Below are positions 34,332-46,285 of a stretch of 64,000 nt of DNA, in pieces (position 1 is the first letter of the stretch; every line of letters begins with the position of its first letter). The stretch lies in assembly GCA_015680905.1 (NCBI GenBank), contig CM027379.1, positions 90,977,501 to 91,041,500 on the forward strand, given 5' to 3'. This DNA comes from Coptis chinensis. Its lineage: Eukaryota; Streptophyta; Magnoliopsida; Ranunculales; Ranunculaceae. The notes under the pieces were generated by a model. The model saw only the letters and a program-made list of their open reading frames with translations, had not been told where the DNA came from and searched no databases. The position numbers and the translations under genes are program-made.

Positions 34332-35890
34332 TGATAAGAGCCCAAAACTGTAGTTTTAACCTCTTTAACAATATCGCTTTTGACCAATAATGTGATTAAT
34401 AAGTAAGAGTTAGTACTGTTATCGTGTTCTTATGTATTTCAGGCATTGGAGTCGAATATGTGCAGAAATGCGCCCCTTTTGCTAGATAAAGGAGCAAGGG
34501 TTGGTTGCTAAGAAGTTCTATGATAAAAGGGCACGATTCAAGGAGAAAAAGCCTTTTTAAAGCCCGGTCAAAGCTGAAAAGTCAAAGTCAACGCGGGCAG
34601 AAACAACACACAAAGTCAGCAGAACTTCTAAAGGTCGTATTTTTGGACTCAGACCTCGGAATTGGGCCTACCTTATGTTAAAACGACCGACTTGGAAAGA
34701 GCTTTCCAATGGTCCAAGCCTTGACCCAATCAGAGGAGCAGAAGTGGACGCAAAGGGCTGTTGAAGTCATTTCTAGATGAAAATCCCTTTGTGGACTGAA
34801 GTACTGAGGTTTTGGGTTCGATTTTCCGGCCCAAAACATGGCTCTAAGCCCATGCACAAAATTGTGGATCTGGTCTCTTCTATATCAACAAACAAAAGCT
34901 TAGCTCTTAAGCTACCTTGTTCTAGATCAGAAAATTAGTTTTAAAGTTAGTTTTTACTTAGTTATAATTGATAGAATTAGTTGTTACATTCAATTAATTA
35001 GTTTTAGAACAAAGAAATGAGTTTTATTTAGAATTAGATTTAGTTTATAATAAAGAATTAGTTTTTCATTTCAACTTAGTTTTATGATTAAATTCTTATT
35101 TAGCTTTAGTTGTCTCAAATTCATAATTAGTTTGTCTTAATTTGATAATTAGTTATTTATAATCTTAGTTCTAAATTAGTTTTTAATTTAGTTTAATTCA
35201 TTTTTAATCTTAGACTACTGTTAAATTAGATCAATAAAGTTAATTACTTATTTAATAATGACTTGTTTTGATTGTTCTTGTTTTAGAAATGATAGTATAA
35301 TGATTCAAGACTAAAACCTCCATTAGAGGGGTTTGAAGAAGCCTTGATGAAACTTGATTGTTGTTAGCGTAAAATTATTTGTAATAATCTATTCCATTCT
35401 AGAAAGTAATTAGTTCAACATGAGAATGAGTTTGATTGCTTCACATGCTAATTGTTAGTTGGTAGAGATTACCATGAACAATTAGGGATTAGAAAGACCC
35501 AATTGCTATATGAAAGCATTGAAATTTGGATTACGACAATTTCTCGCTAGTTGATTAAGTCGAATTAAGGTGGAATCAAATCCCCCTAATTTCTCCTTAT
35601 ATTGTCAATTTAGTATTTTTGTAGTTTGAATCATATCATCTTAATTGTTTGATTCACCATCGTAGTATAATTTCCATCGTTACTCTCATTGACTTTGATA
35701 GACTGATTATCGTAGTTAACGTGAATTCTAAAGAACTAGGAGTGGAACGAATTCTCTACTCCACTTATTGCAATAGCATCAAGAGTGTAGATAACTTTGA
35801 TACTTTAGAATGGAAAATAGTCTTAGTTTTACTTACATTTGAGTTTCATCATTTATTCGTAGGTAAAACTATCGTTCTCCCTTTTTATCA
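34332..35890 (+). repeat. 5' LTR of element C (1,559 bp)
   Basis: Starts TGATAAGAGCCCAAAACTGT and ends CCTTTTTATCA directly before the PBS. It carries the conserved hairpin CCTCCATTAGAGG at 35317-35329. Homologous to the solo LTR at 28069 and the LTRs at 48075 and 59231. Confidence 0.88.
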
Positions 35891-35910
35891 AATGGCGCTG
35901 CTGCCATCTT
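35891..35910 (+). other. Primer binding site of element C
   Basis: AATGGCGCTGCTGCC directly follows the LTR. It resembles the tRNA-Asp type PBS used by Athila/Tat elements (TGGCGCCGTTGCC) with a few differences. The 48-kb element has the degenerate form AATGGCCGCTGCC. Confidence 0.65.
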
Positions 35911-36029
35911 AGTTCTATTTAGAATTGTTTTCATTAGTATTGTTAGTCTTCCTAAAGTCCCATTAAACCCACCCACCCTTGTTTGGTTCTAACTGTGATC
36001 GTTTGGTTCAGAAACTAAAAAAAAAAATT

Positions 36030-36250
36030 CGCAGAATTAGCCTGAGCGCACCCAGCGCCCTATATAGGCTACTTTTGAACGCACCTAGCGCTGAAGCGCC
36101 TGGACACAGTCTACGGCATAAGCGCGACCCGCGCCCTACCATAGCAAATTTTGAGCGCGCCTAGCGTTGAAGCACCTGGAACTTGAGTTAGACAGAAGCG
36201 CGACCCGCGCCATACCAAGGCCATTTCTGAGCGCAACCCGCGCCCTCTTC
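36030..36250. repeat. GC-rich leader with repeated GCGC phrases
   Basis: In an otherwise AT-rich element, phrases of the type GAGCGCACCCAGCGCC, AGCGCGACCCGCGCC and GAGCGCAACCCGCGCC occur about eight times at irregular 25-60 bp spacing. The same phrase type recurs at 42405-42450 (before the missing ORF3), 54158-54190 (before ORF2) and 56265-56305 (before ORF3). Confidence 0.75.
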
Positions 36251-36488
36251 TGAACAGGCCGATTTCCACAGGTTAGTACAAACTTCCATTTCTTCAAGTT
36301 ATTCAGTGTTTCTAACTTGTTAAATACACTGAGCTCGCGTAAACAAGACGCTATTAATAAACGAATCAAAGAGGCATTCCGGTACTTCTTTCTTCCACTC
36401 CTCGCATCTCCTGTTAGAGAATTTATACTAGCATATCAGGGTTATTTTGATTGTTGTCGTATTTCTTTAATATTGGACTTAGCCTTGC

Positions 36489-37227
36489 ATGAGATTAAGG
36501 TCAGGTAGAGAAAAAACAATTAACGTAATCTATCATGAACGTCAACACACAAACTTATCTAGTATACCACACACTACACCTGAAATAATGGCTGAAGAAA
36601 GAGAGTCTCCTCTTTCTGACTTTTACAAAGCCTTGAACGATAGCCCAAAATCTTGCATCGTTCTTGCAGACCCAGTGGGGGATTTCCGAATCTCCCCAAA
36701 TATATTTAATTTGTTACTCGTTTTTCATAGGTTAGACCATGAAAAACCTTATCAGCATATGTTAAGGATTGAACAAGTCCTTACCACATTCCATCATCCT
36801 ACGGTTGGTGCGGAACAAATTAAACTGAGGGTATTTCCTTTCACCCTAGCCGACAAGGCAACGTCTTGGTTAACTGCCGAAGCGCCTAATTCTGTGGACT
36901 CATGGGCCAAACTTGTTCAACTATTTATGGAACATTTTTACCCACCACTGAAGACAGATGAAATGCTTTCCAAGATTCATTTTTTTTGACAGAATCCTCA
37001 TGAATCCTTTTTAGAGGCTAGGAATCATTTCACTAACCTTCTTATAAAGTGTCCACATCATAACCTTGCGAAAGACACGTTAGTTCGTGCCTTTTTCAAG
37101 GGACTTTTACACCACCATAAAGAGGTCCTTGATATAATGAATGAGGGTAGCTTCCTCAGTAAAGGAGCCTCAGAAGCTTATAAGTTTTTAGAAGATCAAA
37201 CAAAGCGTAATAATAATCTGGGGTAGT
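36489..37227 (+). pseudogene. Element C gag (N-terminal and capsid part)
   Basis: Starts MRLRSGREKTINV. The Retrotrans_gag domain follows: RLDHEKPYQHMLRIEQVLTT, RVFPFTLADKATSWLTAEAP, KLVQLFMEHFYPPLKTDEML. The frame meets TGA at 36987-36989 and stays open beyond it in the same frame (QNPHESFLEARNHF, LVRAFFKGLLHHHKEVLDIM, SKGASEAYKFLEDQTK) until a stop at about 37225. The 48-kb copy has a TGA at exactly the same codon. Gag would form the virus-like particle. No zinc knuckle is obvious. Confidence 0.82.
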
Positions 37228-37269
37228 GATATCCCCGCTCCTAGTTCTTCAACAGTTAAGGCCACTGGT

Positions 37270-39407
37270 ATGTTTGAGATTAAACCCAATCCTGAGCTTA
37301 AAACTTTAATCGAATCTCTCACTAAAAAAGTAGAAGCTATTCCTGTTCAACAAAAGCATATCCCCGTCATGAATGTCAACTCTAATCCATGTAATTTATG
37401 TTTGAGTCCTGAGCATCCCGACTCTTATTGTCCTCTCGCTTATGAACAACAAACATCACAGCAAGATAATGTTTGCTCTATTAATAGCTATCATATTCCT
37501 AACACCACTTGGAGACAAAATCCTAACTTCAGTTGGAGAAATAATCAACAAGTTACACCTCCAGGGTATAATAATCAAATGTTAGGCCAGCAAATAATTA
37601 CAACCAAGCTCCACCACGACAAGGACAAGGACAAGGGAATTATAATAATTATAACAATAATAATTATAATGCTAATAGAGGTATCGTTCCGGTTAATCAC
37701 AACTATCACAACCCACCTGTTAATAATCAATGTGACATAGTTCCTGTCATACAACCTGTAACAAACACTCCTCCACAACCTGATCGTTTCGACGCCTTTA
37801 TGCAAACCCAACAACAGATTTTACAGTCCATCCAACTTTCCTTACAGCAGTTAGCCCAAGAGAAAGTACAACCCAAAAGTGTGTTTCCAGGTCAAGTGAT
37901 ACCTAATCCTAAAAGAACAAACATAACCTTTGAAGTAAACTGTAATACTAGTAATGAAAATGGAAACGTAGGTGAGTTAAATGACATCACCACTCTCCGT
38001 TCTGGTAGAGTGGTTGATAACGCCGTAACTATGCCTGTAGTTACCCTACCAGTAGTCCCTCCACCGGATATTGTACTAGATACCGAAGTAATAACTGAAG
38101 ATCCTAGCCCAGTAGAGGTACCAGTTAAACCACAACCTAAGAAACAAAATGCCAAGGTTAGACATCCTGTTGATCCATATGCTAAATATAGAGAGAAACC
38201 ACCGTTTCCCTAGAGATTAGCCATGTTAACCAAGGATACAAATTTCGATGAGATTAGGGAGGTTTTCAAAAATCTGACGATAAACCTACCCTTTCTGGAA
38301 GCAATTAAAAAGTTACCTCACCATGCTAAGTTTCTTGAAGAGTTGTGCACTACTAGGCGTAAGACAAATATTCCTAAAGACGCCTTTCTAACTGAACAAT
38401 TTCCAACTTTAACAGAACATAATGGAATCGTCAAGTATAAGGACCCTGGTCGTCCTACTGTACAATGCACCTTAGGAGATTCCCACACGACGAACGTGCT
38501 ATTAGACCTAGGGGCAAGTGTTAACTTACTCCCTTATTATTTATATAAACAAATAGGTCTACAGGAGATGCAACCTACTCAAATGACGTTGCAACTAGCG
38601 GATCGGTCTATTAAATATCCTAAGTGTGTGGTTGAAAACGTGCTTGTTAAGGTTCAGGATTTCTACTATCCGACTGATTTCATTATCCTTGACACAGAAA
38701 TCGCTAACGACTCTGTTCCTATTATTTTAGGGAGTCCCTTCTTAGCTACTGCCAACGCGATCATAAACTGCTGCGATGGTTCGATGTCCTTGTCCTTTGG
38801 TCATCTTTCTGTGGAGGTAAATATTTTTAAAATGATGAAACAGTTCCCAGATAAGATTTCTGATGGAGAAGTTAGCATGATCGAGAGTTTAGCTCAAGAT
38901 TATTTTGACAACACGTTTCCTGATAATCAGGTTCACCAATTTCTAACCTTCGGAAGTTCCAACATTGACGCCATGACAGAAGAAGAATTTTTCACACAAT
39001 ATCCCAGTGATTCTTCTAACCCACCTATTGAAGAATGTCTTGCATATCTACAAGCTTCTAATGATCTAGACCTGAGAGCTCTAGTTGACCACCATTCACC
39101 CACCTCACATCATTCTGTCACTCATTCACTTTCCATCAATGTTCCCCACCCTCCACCTTTTCAAAGGAACCTTGAGTTTGCACTTGACCCTCTTGTTTTT
39201 CCTGTGCTTCATGATTTTCTAAACTCTCATAGTAAGGAAATACTATCTAAAGAGTTACCTGATACTTTCAATTTCAGTTGTGTGATTATACCAACCCACG
39301 CCACCAATGAGTTTTATGATAAACCCACATGCTCTCTTTTTCCATTCCATACTTCTATAACTTATCCATATCCACCATATCTTCCACAACCATCCATTCA
39401 TTCATGA
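37270..39407 (+). pseudogene. Element C gag C-terminus and aspartic protease
   Basis: First part (37270-38213): a linker FEIKPNPELKTLIESLTKKV, CNLCLSPEHPDSYC as a possible zinc-binding remnant, Asn/Gln-rich sequence with frame changes at about 37600-37800, then ITTLRSGRVVDNAVTMP and a Pro/Val-rich stretch to a TAG at 38211-38213 that replaces a probable Gln (PPFP-RLA). Second part (38223-39407, 394 codons open): FKNLTINLPFLEAIKKLPHH, then the protease active site LLDLGASVNLLPYYLYKQIG and the conserved VPIILGSPFLATANAIINC. It ends after a Pro/Tyr-rich tail instead of continuing into RT. The protease frame is the best-preserved coding sequence in this element. Confidence 0.82.
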
Positions 39408-39449
39408 TCATTCACTTGGCTACCTACCTGTTGGGGGAAAAATAAGAAA

Positions 39450-39640
39450 TTGCATCCTAGGTTAGGTTTTAGATCCATCAGTATTCACTCTCATTCCGCT
39501 AGGCCACATCATGGGAAATCATGGTGCTTAATTGTGTTTGGGTGTGTTTTTTGTGACCATTATTTATGGAACGATCCACAACTATTTCGGTTGTTGATAT
39601 ATGGTAAACTGCATGTTCATTTTATACATATGTTTTAGAT
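39450..39640 (+). pseudogene. Possible integrase N-terminal remnant at the pol deletion joint
   Basis: A short frame with CLIVFGCVFCDHYLWNDPQL followed by FRLLIYGKLHVH. YLWNDPQLFRL resembles the integrase N-terminal phrase seen as DDPYLFKYCSDQL in the pol remnant at about 30.8 kb. The 48-kb element has the same piece at about 53265-53372. It suggests that the deletion joint lies between protease and integrase. The match is short and is inference. Confidence 0.45.
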
Positions 39641-40661
39641 ATAGTCTTGAGCATCTGACTATAAAAGACTCATTTTGTTGTTTGGGGTACTTCATTTCAC
39701 TTCAATATATTGGTAAGTGCACCATTCAGGTAATCGGACCCTCCTATAGGAGTGTGTGGCTGTAAGTAACAGATCTTAAGTCCACGTTTAACGTAATTCA
39801 CACTTTCCACTTTTGCATATTTTCTCGGTTTTTGAGTCATGTTTATCTACGGAGTGATTTACGTCTTTACTGCTTATTGTGTTCATAAAAATACCAAAAC
39901 CATAAAAATAGTAATTTAGGAAGTCTTGGGAATCTGACTTTAAAAGACCCAAGTTTAAAACAAATTTTCTAAACTCTGTTCTATAAAATTTGTTTGGGGA
40001 TGGGGTGTTGGTCTTTTCCATCCTTGATTGCTTAACTTTCCATTTTTGTTGCTTATGCCGTTTAATCATATTTTGATTCGGGTTGACTTTATCTATAAAT
40101 TTAAATTTCATTTGTTCACATAACTTACGTCATTCACGCACTTCGAGATATTTTCTACCTTCTTATATGTCAACCACGGTTAGAATAGAGTGTTTTATGG
40201 ATAATTGGATTGGAAATTCTCTCCTGATAGTTTTCATATCTCATTTGAAAAAATCAGACCGGTAACGAATCAAGAATTTCAGTTTAAGTTTGTGCGCATA
40301 AAAACGGAATTGTTAAAAATCGAATTGGGCTTGGGCCCAAATATCGCACGCACGTGCGTGGCATGTGCGTCTTCCTCAAATACAAAACCAGTTCGCGATT
40401 TCATCCTCTTCATTCCGCCATTAACACCAATCAAACCCTAAAAAAAAAAAAAAATACCACGCCAAAAAAAAAAAGTTTCCCCCACTCCAAATCTTCTCCA
40501 CATCATCTCCACCACCATTATCAACAGTTTAAACCACCGAAAATATAGAAAAAAAACCAACAAATTCCAACTACCATCGCGCCCACTCCAAAATTTTGAG
40601 TGAGTTTGATTCAAACTCATTCCCCATAGTGTACTCTAACCCACTCTTCATTCCAAATTCA

Positions 40662-41781
40662 ATGGCTCCACACCGGCGAATTTTGCCGGAACAAGCTTTT
40701 AAAGCCGACCACTTTACACCGTTTTACAGTGACAAAATGATTCAGCGGAATTGGAAAGGGTTGTGGTATTCAGAGAACGACTTTTATCACTCTGATTTGG
40801 TCCAACAATTCTATAAGAAGAGGGAGTTGGAGGGTCAAAATTTTTTGTGAAGGTGACTGGGACGAGGAGAGAATTTTCTAGAGATTTGTTGGCTGATATT
40901 TTAGACATTACGCCAAAACGCCATCTCGAAGCCACCTTGTAGGAATCCCAGTATGGTGGAGTTCCTGCATTGATGAGAGACACTGCCATGGAGGGGCAGT
41001 ACAATCCAAAATCACATTTTGTCCGACAGTCATCTCTGCGAACCAGCTAGCTGTAGCTCAGTGGATTGGTAAGAACGTCATTGGGAAAGAGAAAGTCAGC
41101 AACATTAGTTTGAACTGTCTGCACGTTCTCTAGATATTGCAGGAGAAGAGGTATAAATTTTGCATCCTCGATTTTATATTAAATATGATTAGAGGAGTTG
41201 GAAAAAGTATTGCACCCTTCCCTGTATTGATCACTAAGATCATGATGTCTTTTAGGGCTGTTACAAAATTTGATCGTATAATGTTAAAGTTGCATTCAAA
41301 TGCAACTATTTATACGAAGTGTATCCAGAAGACTTGGAGGTTGCCGGAGGATAGAGTAGTTGATTTGGATGATGATGAGGAGGATACGACATGTTTTGAT
41401 GCCAATGCCTTGGAGAGGTGTAATTCTGATTTAGAACGCATGCCAGTGTTACATCGTGGCTTGCGTTCCCTTAATAATATTTGTGAAGACTTACGGACTA
41501 GGCAAGTTAACATTCAACGTAACCAAAAGAGCCTTCAGACGAATTTTGAATTGATCAACGATTGTCAAATGGATCTCCAGGCTAACATGGAGACTATCGT
41601 CCAACGTGAGGATGAACGTTGGGTAGAGATGAAGGCATTTATGGAGGCACAGCGCCGGTTCCAAGTGGAAATCCTAGAACGCATGCCACCCATCGGGGGT
41701 TCTTCCTCAGAGGAGTTTGTGAGGGATGAGCGTCATCGCCGAAGGACGAATGACTCGGGCCCATCTTCATCTCGTGGCTAG
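40662..41781 (+). pseudogene. Element C ORF2 (putative plant transposon protein domain)
   Basis: Starts MAPHRRILPEQAFKADHFTP. N-terminal motifs are QRNWKGLWYSENDFYHSDLV and QQFYKKRELEGQNF, then a frameshift at about 40848 and stops near 40938 and 41048. The C-terminal half from 41137 is open for 214 codons: RYKFCILDFILNMIRGVGKS, PVLITKIMMSF, an acidic DLDDDEEDTTCFD stretch, and a long coiled-coil-like segment (RQVNIQRNQKSLQTNFELIN) ending in Ser-rich sequence. It follows a leader with TTGGGCTTGGGCC, A-runs and CCACCATT-rich sequence, as in the other copies. Role unknown. Confidence 0.72.
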
Positions 41782-42553
41782 TGGTTTAGGAAATTTGTTG
41801 TTTTGATATTGTTTTTATTGTTTTTAGTATATTGGATATTGAGTTGTTAAATTTAGTAGTTAAATTTGAATTATGTAGTTAATTATTATTTGAATTTCAA
41901 TTTTTAATCCACTTTAGTTTTTGTCCAAGCATGCGATGGTTTTTGAATGAATCCCACCTTCCCGAATTGTTTGGGGGTGGTATTATTGTTTTTTGCATTG
42001 TTTTTATTTTGTCCACCATTTTAGAAGTTAAATCTTGCAAATCGCGGAAATATGAGTTGTTGGGAATGTTGCCGATATTAGCATGGCTAAGATTAGATAG
42101 TGTTGTAGAATGGAATTTCAATGAATAGAATTAGGAAGTTGCTATTTTGAATTTAACCAAAAAGCTATTGGTTTATATTCGGAATATGCACCTAACTTGT
42201 TTCCGTTTTGGTTTTAGAATATTTTGTTCCCGGCAATTGCCTTAAATTTTTTTGGCAACTTGTTGATTCGTTTTAGAAACTAAAACCCTATATATGCTTG
42301 ATTCATTCTACACTCACAACCCACACATCTCACTTGCATCTCTCACCTTGAACCTCTAAATTTTTTCTTTTGTTCTTCACTTCATCCTGCTCAGAGTACA
42401 CGGAGCGCGCCCTACACACACCATTCCAGAGCGCACCCTGCGCTCTCTCCTCTGGAACTCGAGCAAGACCAGAGTTTTAGTCTCCTCTGATAGCAAGTTA
42501 AAAGCTTTACTCAATAGTGATAACCGAAGAAAAACATTTTTTTACTGGCTACA
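41782..42553 (+). promoter_or_regulatory. Spacer with internal PPT-like tract, TATA box and ORF3-type leader
   Basis: CCCACCTTCCCGAATTGT runs into GTTTGGGGGTGG at 41969-41980, a polypurine-like tract. Further on CCTATATATGCTTGATTC (about 42286) is followed by TTCTACACTCACAACCCACA and GCGC phrases, matching the sequence just upstream of ORF3 at 56150-56310. The ORF3 coding sequence itself is absent here. Confidence 0.6.
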
Positions 42554-42591
42554 TGATAAGAGCCCAAAAATGTAGTTTTAACCCCTGTTAT
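42554..42591 (+). repeat. 38-bp LTR stub
   Basis: TGATAAGAGCCCAAAAATGT and the following TAGTTTTAACCCC match the LTR start, then similarity stops abruptly. Confidence 0.7.
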
Positions 42592-43081
42592 ATCCAAGTA
42601 TTAAATTATGGTGAAATTAGTATATTGTAATACTTCTCATGATCTTTGAATAGGTAATTTGGCACTAATGGGATGTTATCTTTACATTTTTTTTTGCATA
42701 TATGTATCTATTTAATATACTTGTATAGGCGCTCTGTATGCGCTCTAAAAATGGGAGCTTCTTGATTTAAGCGCTTTGACGCTTTCGCTCTTGCTCTACG
42801 GTCTGATGACGAAGGTTTGTCCTCAACAAGGCCCACTAATAGACTTCGAAATGAAGAACATAGTTGATTTGGTACAATATAATATCAACTCCACTCTCAA
42901 TAAATACACCTGTGGATATGAAAATGAAGCTAATTTTCGACTTGTAACAACCATTCCAATGATTCACAAAACAAAGCTTAACATGGAAACTTGAACATAT
43001 TTGTTAAATAACTAATAGCATTTCACTCCTTGCATTGCATGTGGAACTTTGCTAATTAAAGGAACAAATTTAATTAGTATC
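42592..43081. other. Unassigned stretch with a short open frame
   Basis: A 72-codon plus-strand frame at 42776-42994 (contains DFEMKNIVDLVQYNINSTLN) is unrecognised. GTATC at 43077-43081 is the left target duplication of the next element. Confidence 0.4.
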
Positions 43082-43772
43082 TGTGAGGGACTAATATACA
43101 CAACCAATGTATATTATACAAGTGTCCATCACAACTTATCAGAGAACATTTCTCTCGATGACCTCATTACGAACTCATAGCAAACTGACAGTCTCTCCAT
43201 GAGATCGCCGAGCAGGTCGCCCGAATACTCATTCACGAACTGCCATCACGATGCGCCATTATAACAGTTATTAACGAACGAGCCAGCTGTCTCCATCAAG
43301 TCCAGAACTTCAGCCACGCTCATCAATGCTTTGCCATCAATGCTCCATAAAGTCTCACATCAATACAACCTGACCTGACGGAAGAGAAGCCAAAGAATCA
43401 CCAAGAAGACTATAAAAGTAGACTCCATTCTCCTTCCAAAGGGGCTGGTGGAATTCCATTCATGGAGGCTGGATCCATTCCATCCGCTCACCCCAAATCG
43501 ACTCCATCCGCAGGGGCTGGATTGACTCCCTCCGAAAGATTACCATATCTACTCCATCTTCCCCATAGGCTCTCCAGAAGAGACCTCTCTATCTACTACA
43601 CCAGATCTAATCACACCAAATCATGAACTACGTCTGACTTGATTCAGGTTCCTCAGGGAGAACCTGATACGTAGGCAATTCATCCATAACGAACTTAGTC
43701 ATATCCATAATCTTCCCCCAATTTCCCCCAAATCTATACATCTGTAAGGTTAGACCAAACTTAACCTTTATA
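43082..43772 (+). repeat. Left LTR of the 43-kb element
   Basis: 691 bp. It differs from the right LTR by scattered substitutions and a few indels, for example a lost CATCACGATG-region segment and a changed terminal TTTATA. Confidence 0.85.
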
Positions 43773-44465
43773 TTTGCGTCATCTGTGGTCCGATATCTTG
43801 AGAAAAACCACATTCTTCAAATCAGTTTCCCTCAAGCCCACGAAGTGTGGAAAGCCTACAGGAGCAAGTCAAGAACCTGGTCAGCCAGCTTGGGACAATG
43901 AACGAGAGCATTACTTTCCTCTGGTAGGAGAACCTGACGTTGAAAAACCAGGTCGCAACCCAGAGTTCGAATGGTATCACCACTGAGGACGGTATAAGTG
44001 AGGTGAATCAACAGATCAACGAGATATCCAAGCGAATCGACCCGAGAGCAGCACCGACAAGCCGACGTTACCGCGGTCGTCATTTAAGATCTTTGAAGGC
44101 GTGTCGGGCTTCCCTTTTCACAACCGAGCTTGCTCCTTGTCAGACCGTCTACAACACGAACTAGGGGCTAGCTTCAAAGAATGCGAACGAGATCAACTCA
44201 AAATCAAGGACGCCGAACGCGAATCATACACTAGGGGCTTCGCCAAAGAACAGTCGCTCCGACACGAGCACCTCACTAATCTAGAGGTATCTACCACCAT
44301 TATCATGTATTAACAACTACGTGCTAGTTCGCATTTTTGTAGGTCAACTAAAACACCATGTTGACGACATACAAAAGATTTAATCAAATTCAACAGTCGT
44401 CACATCAACTATGGAATGGCCACTCAGTCTATTAAAATGCCACCCAACTCACAGATTGTTCACAA

Positions 44466-45330
44466 GAGTCTCGCCAACAAAGGACCTATACTTTTAGGAC
44501 CAGTTTAGGATCGAGCTATCATGGTATCATACCAATGGACGACCTCGCCCATGAGTAACTCATCATGTACTCACCTCACGAGCTCACTCCAAAGTGACTC
44601 AAGCCGAGTGGACGACCTCATCCAGGACCTACTCATCATGTACTCGCCTCACGAGCTCACTCCAAAGTGACTCCAGTCGGGTAAATAGTCTCGCCAACTG
44701 GGGACCTATACTCCTAGGACCAGTTCAGGATTGAGCTATCACGGTATCATACCAATGGACGACCTCGTCCAGGAGCAGCTAAATAGGTACTCGCCTCATG
44801 AGCTTAATCCAAAGTGACTCCAGCCGGGTAAATAGTCTCGCCAACTGGGGACCTATACTTCTAGGACCAGTTCAGGATTGAGCTATCATGGAATCATACC
44901 AATGGACAACCTCGTCCAGGAGCAACTAAACATGTACTAGCCTCACAAGCTCAATCCAAAGTGACTCAAGCCGGGTGGACGACCTCGTCCAGGATCAACT
45001 CCACATGAACTCGCCTCACAAGCTCATTCCAAAGTCACTCAAGCCGAGTGGATGACCTTATCCAAGATCAACTCCACACATACTCACCTCACGAGCTCAC
45101 TCCAAAGTTACTCAAGCCGGGTGGACGACCTCGTCCAGGAGAAACTTAACGTTGGAACGGCCACTCGGTCTACTAAAGCGCCACCCAACCTACAAATCGG
45201 TCACTCATATGCAGGACGATCTAAAGCTATGAGCAACTCAACATGTACTCGCTCTACGAGCTCACTCCAAAGTGACTCAAGTCGAGTAGATGACCTCGTC
45301 TATGAGTAACTCAACAGTCGAACGACCACT
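44466..45330 (+). repeat. Internal tandem repeats of the 43-kb element
   Basis: Two interleaved repeat types. The short unit of roughly 75 bp contains GGACGACCTCGTCCAGGA, ATGTACTCGCCTCACGAGC and CCAAAGTGACTCAAGCC; the longer one adds GTCTCGCCAACTGGGGACC and GGTATCATACCAATGG. In one frame the short unit reads SRVDDLVQE. Units contain small inverted repeats (GACGACCTCGTC; CTCACGAG). Confidence 0.85.
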
Positions 45331-45443
45331 CAGTCTACTGAAACGCCGAAACATGAACCACGTCTGACTTGATTCCCCCCGTGTGGAACTACACTCTCAT
45401 ATGGTCGCCCCTCTGAATAGGACAACCTAATGAGAAGGGGCTG

Positions 45444-46133
45444 TGTGAGGGACTAATATACACAACCAATGTATATTATACACGTGTCTAGCACAACTTA
45501 TCAGAGAACACTTCTCTCGATGACCTCATTACAAACTCATAGCAAACTGACAGTCTCTCCATGAGATCGTCGAGCAAGTCGCCCGTATACTCATTCACGA
45601 ACCGCCATAACGAACTACCATCACGGTGTGCCATCGTAACAGTCAGTAACGGACGAGCCAGCTGTCTCCATCAAGTCCAGAACTTCAGCCATGCTCATCA
45701 ATGCTCTATAAAGTCTCACATCAATACGACCTGACCTAACGGAATAGAAGACAAAGGATCACCAAGAAGACTATAAAAGCAAACTCTATTCTCCTTCCAA
45801 AGAGGCTTGAGGAACTCCATTCATGGAGGCTGGATCCATTCCATCCGCTCACCCAAAATTGACTCCATCTGCTGGGGCTGGATCAACTCCCTCCGAGAGA
45901 TTACCATATCTACTCCATCTTCCCCCTAGGCTCTCCAAAAGAGACCCCTCTATCTACCACACCAGATCTAATCACACCAAATCATGAACTATGTCTAACT
46001 TAATTCAAGTTCCTCAGGGAGAACCTGATCCGTAGGCAGTTCATCCGAAACGAACTTAGTCATATCCACAATATTCCCCTAATTTCCCCCAAATCTATAC
46101 ATCTTTAAGGTTAGACCAAACTTAATATTTACA
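45444..46133 (+). repeat. Right LTR of the 43-kb element
   Basis: 690 bp, TGTGAGGG...TTTACA, followed by the target duplication GTATC. Confidence 0.87.
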
Positions 46134-46285
46134 GTATCATAGAAGTTTCAAGATGTTGATGAAACAACAAATAATTTAATCACCTAGAACTTTAGGGGGT
46201 GCAAGACCAAGCCAGAAAATGAAGAAATATTGGTGCGATTGGAGTAGGAGGAAGGATTTTTATAGAGGTACATCCTTATCAATTA

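Larger units (their letters stand above)
34332..42591 (+). mobile_element. Non-autonomous Athila-like element 'C', 3' end broken
   Basis: Order: LTR, PBS, GC-rich leader, gag, gag C-terminus, protease, small integrase remnant, ORF2, ORF3 leader, then a 38-bp LTR stub. RT, RNase H and the integrase core are absent. ORF3, the 3' spacer and the PPT found in the 48-kb element are missing; the LTR-like TGATAAGAGCCCAAAA stub (42554) abuts the ORF3 leader. CTCAT (34327-34331) precedes the LTR but no matching duplication was found at the other side, so the right end was lost or rearranged. Confidence 0.82.
43082..46133 (+). mobile_element. Small non-autonomous gypsy (Tat/Retand-like) LTR element, TSD GTATC
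   Basis: LTRs at 43082-43772 (691 bp) and 45444-46133 (690 bp) start TGTGAGGGACTAATATACAC; the right one ends ATTTACA. GTATC flanks both sides (43077-43081 and 46134-46138). Directly after the left LTR TTTGCGTCATCTGTGG resembles the TGGCGCCGTCTGTGG start of Tat/Retand elements, and AGAAGGGGC precedes the right LTR. The 1.67-kb interior has a gag-like coiled-coil frame (SLQEQVKNLVSQLG, then LTLKNQVATQSS after a TAG) and a tandem repeat, but no enzymes. It must rely on a relative for movement. Confidence 0.88.

Noticed and set aside
37575..37814. Ile-rich minus-strand frame in element C
   Set aside because: It is the antisense of an Asn-rich, AAT-repeat gag linker; low complexity.
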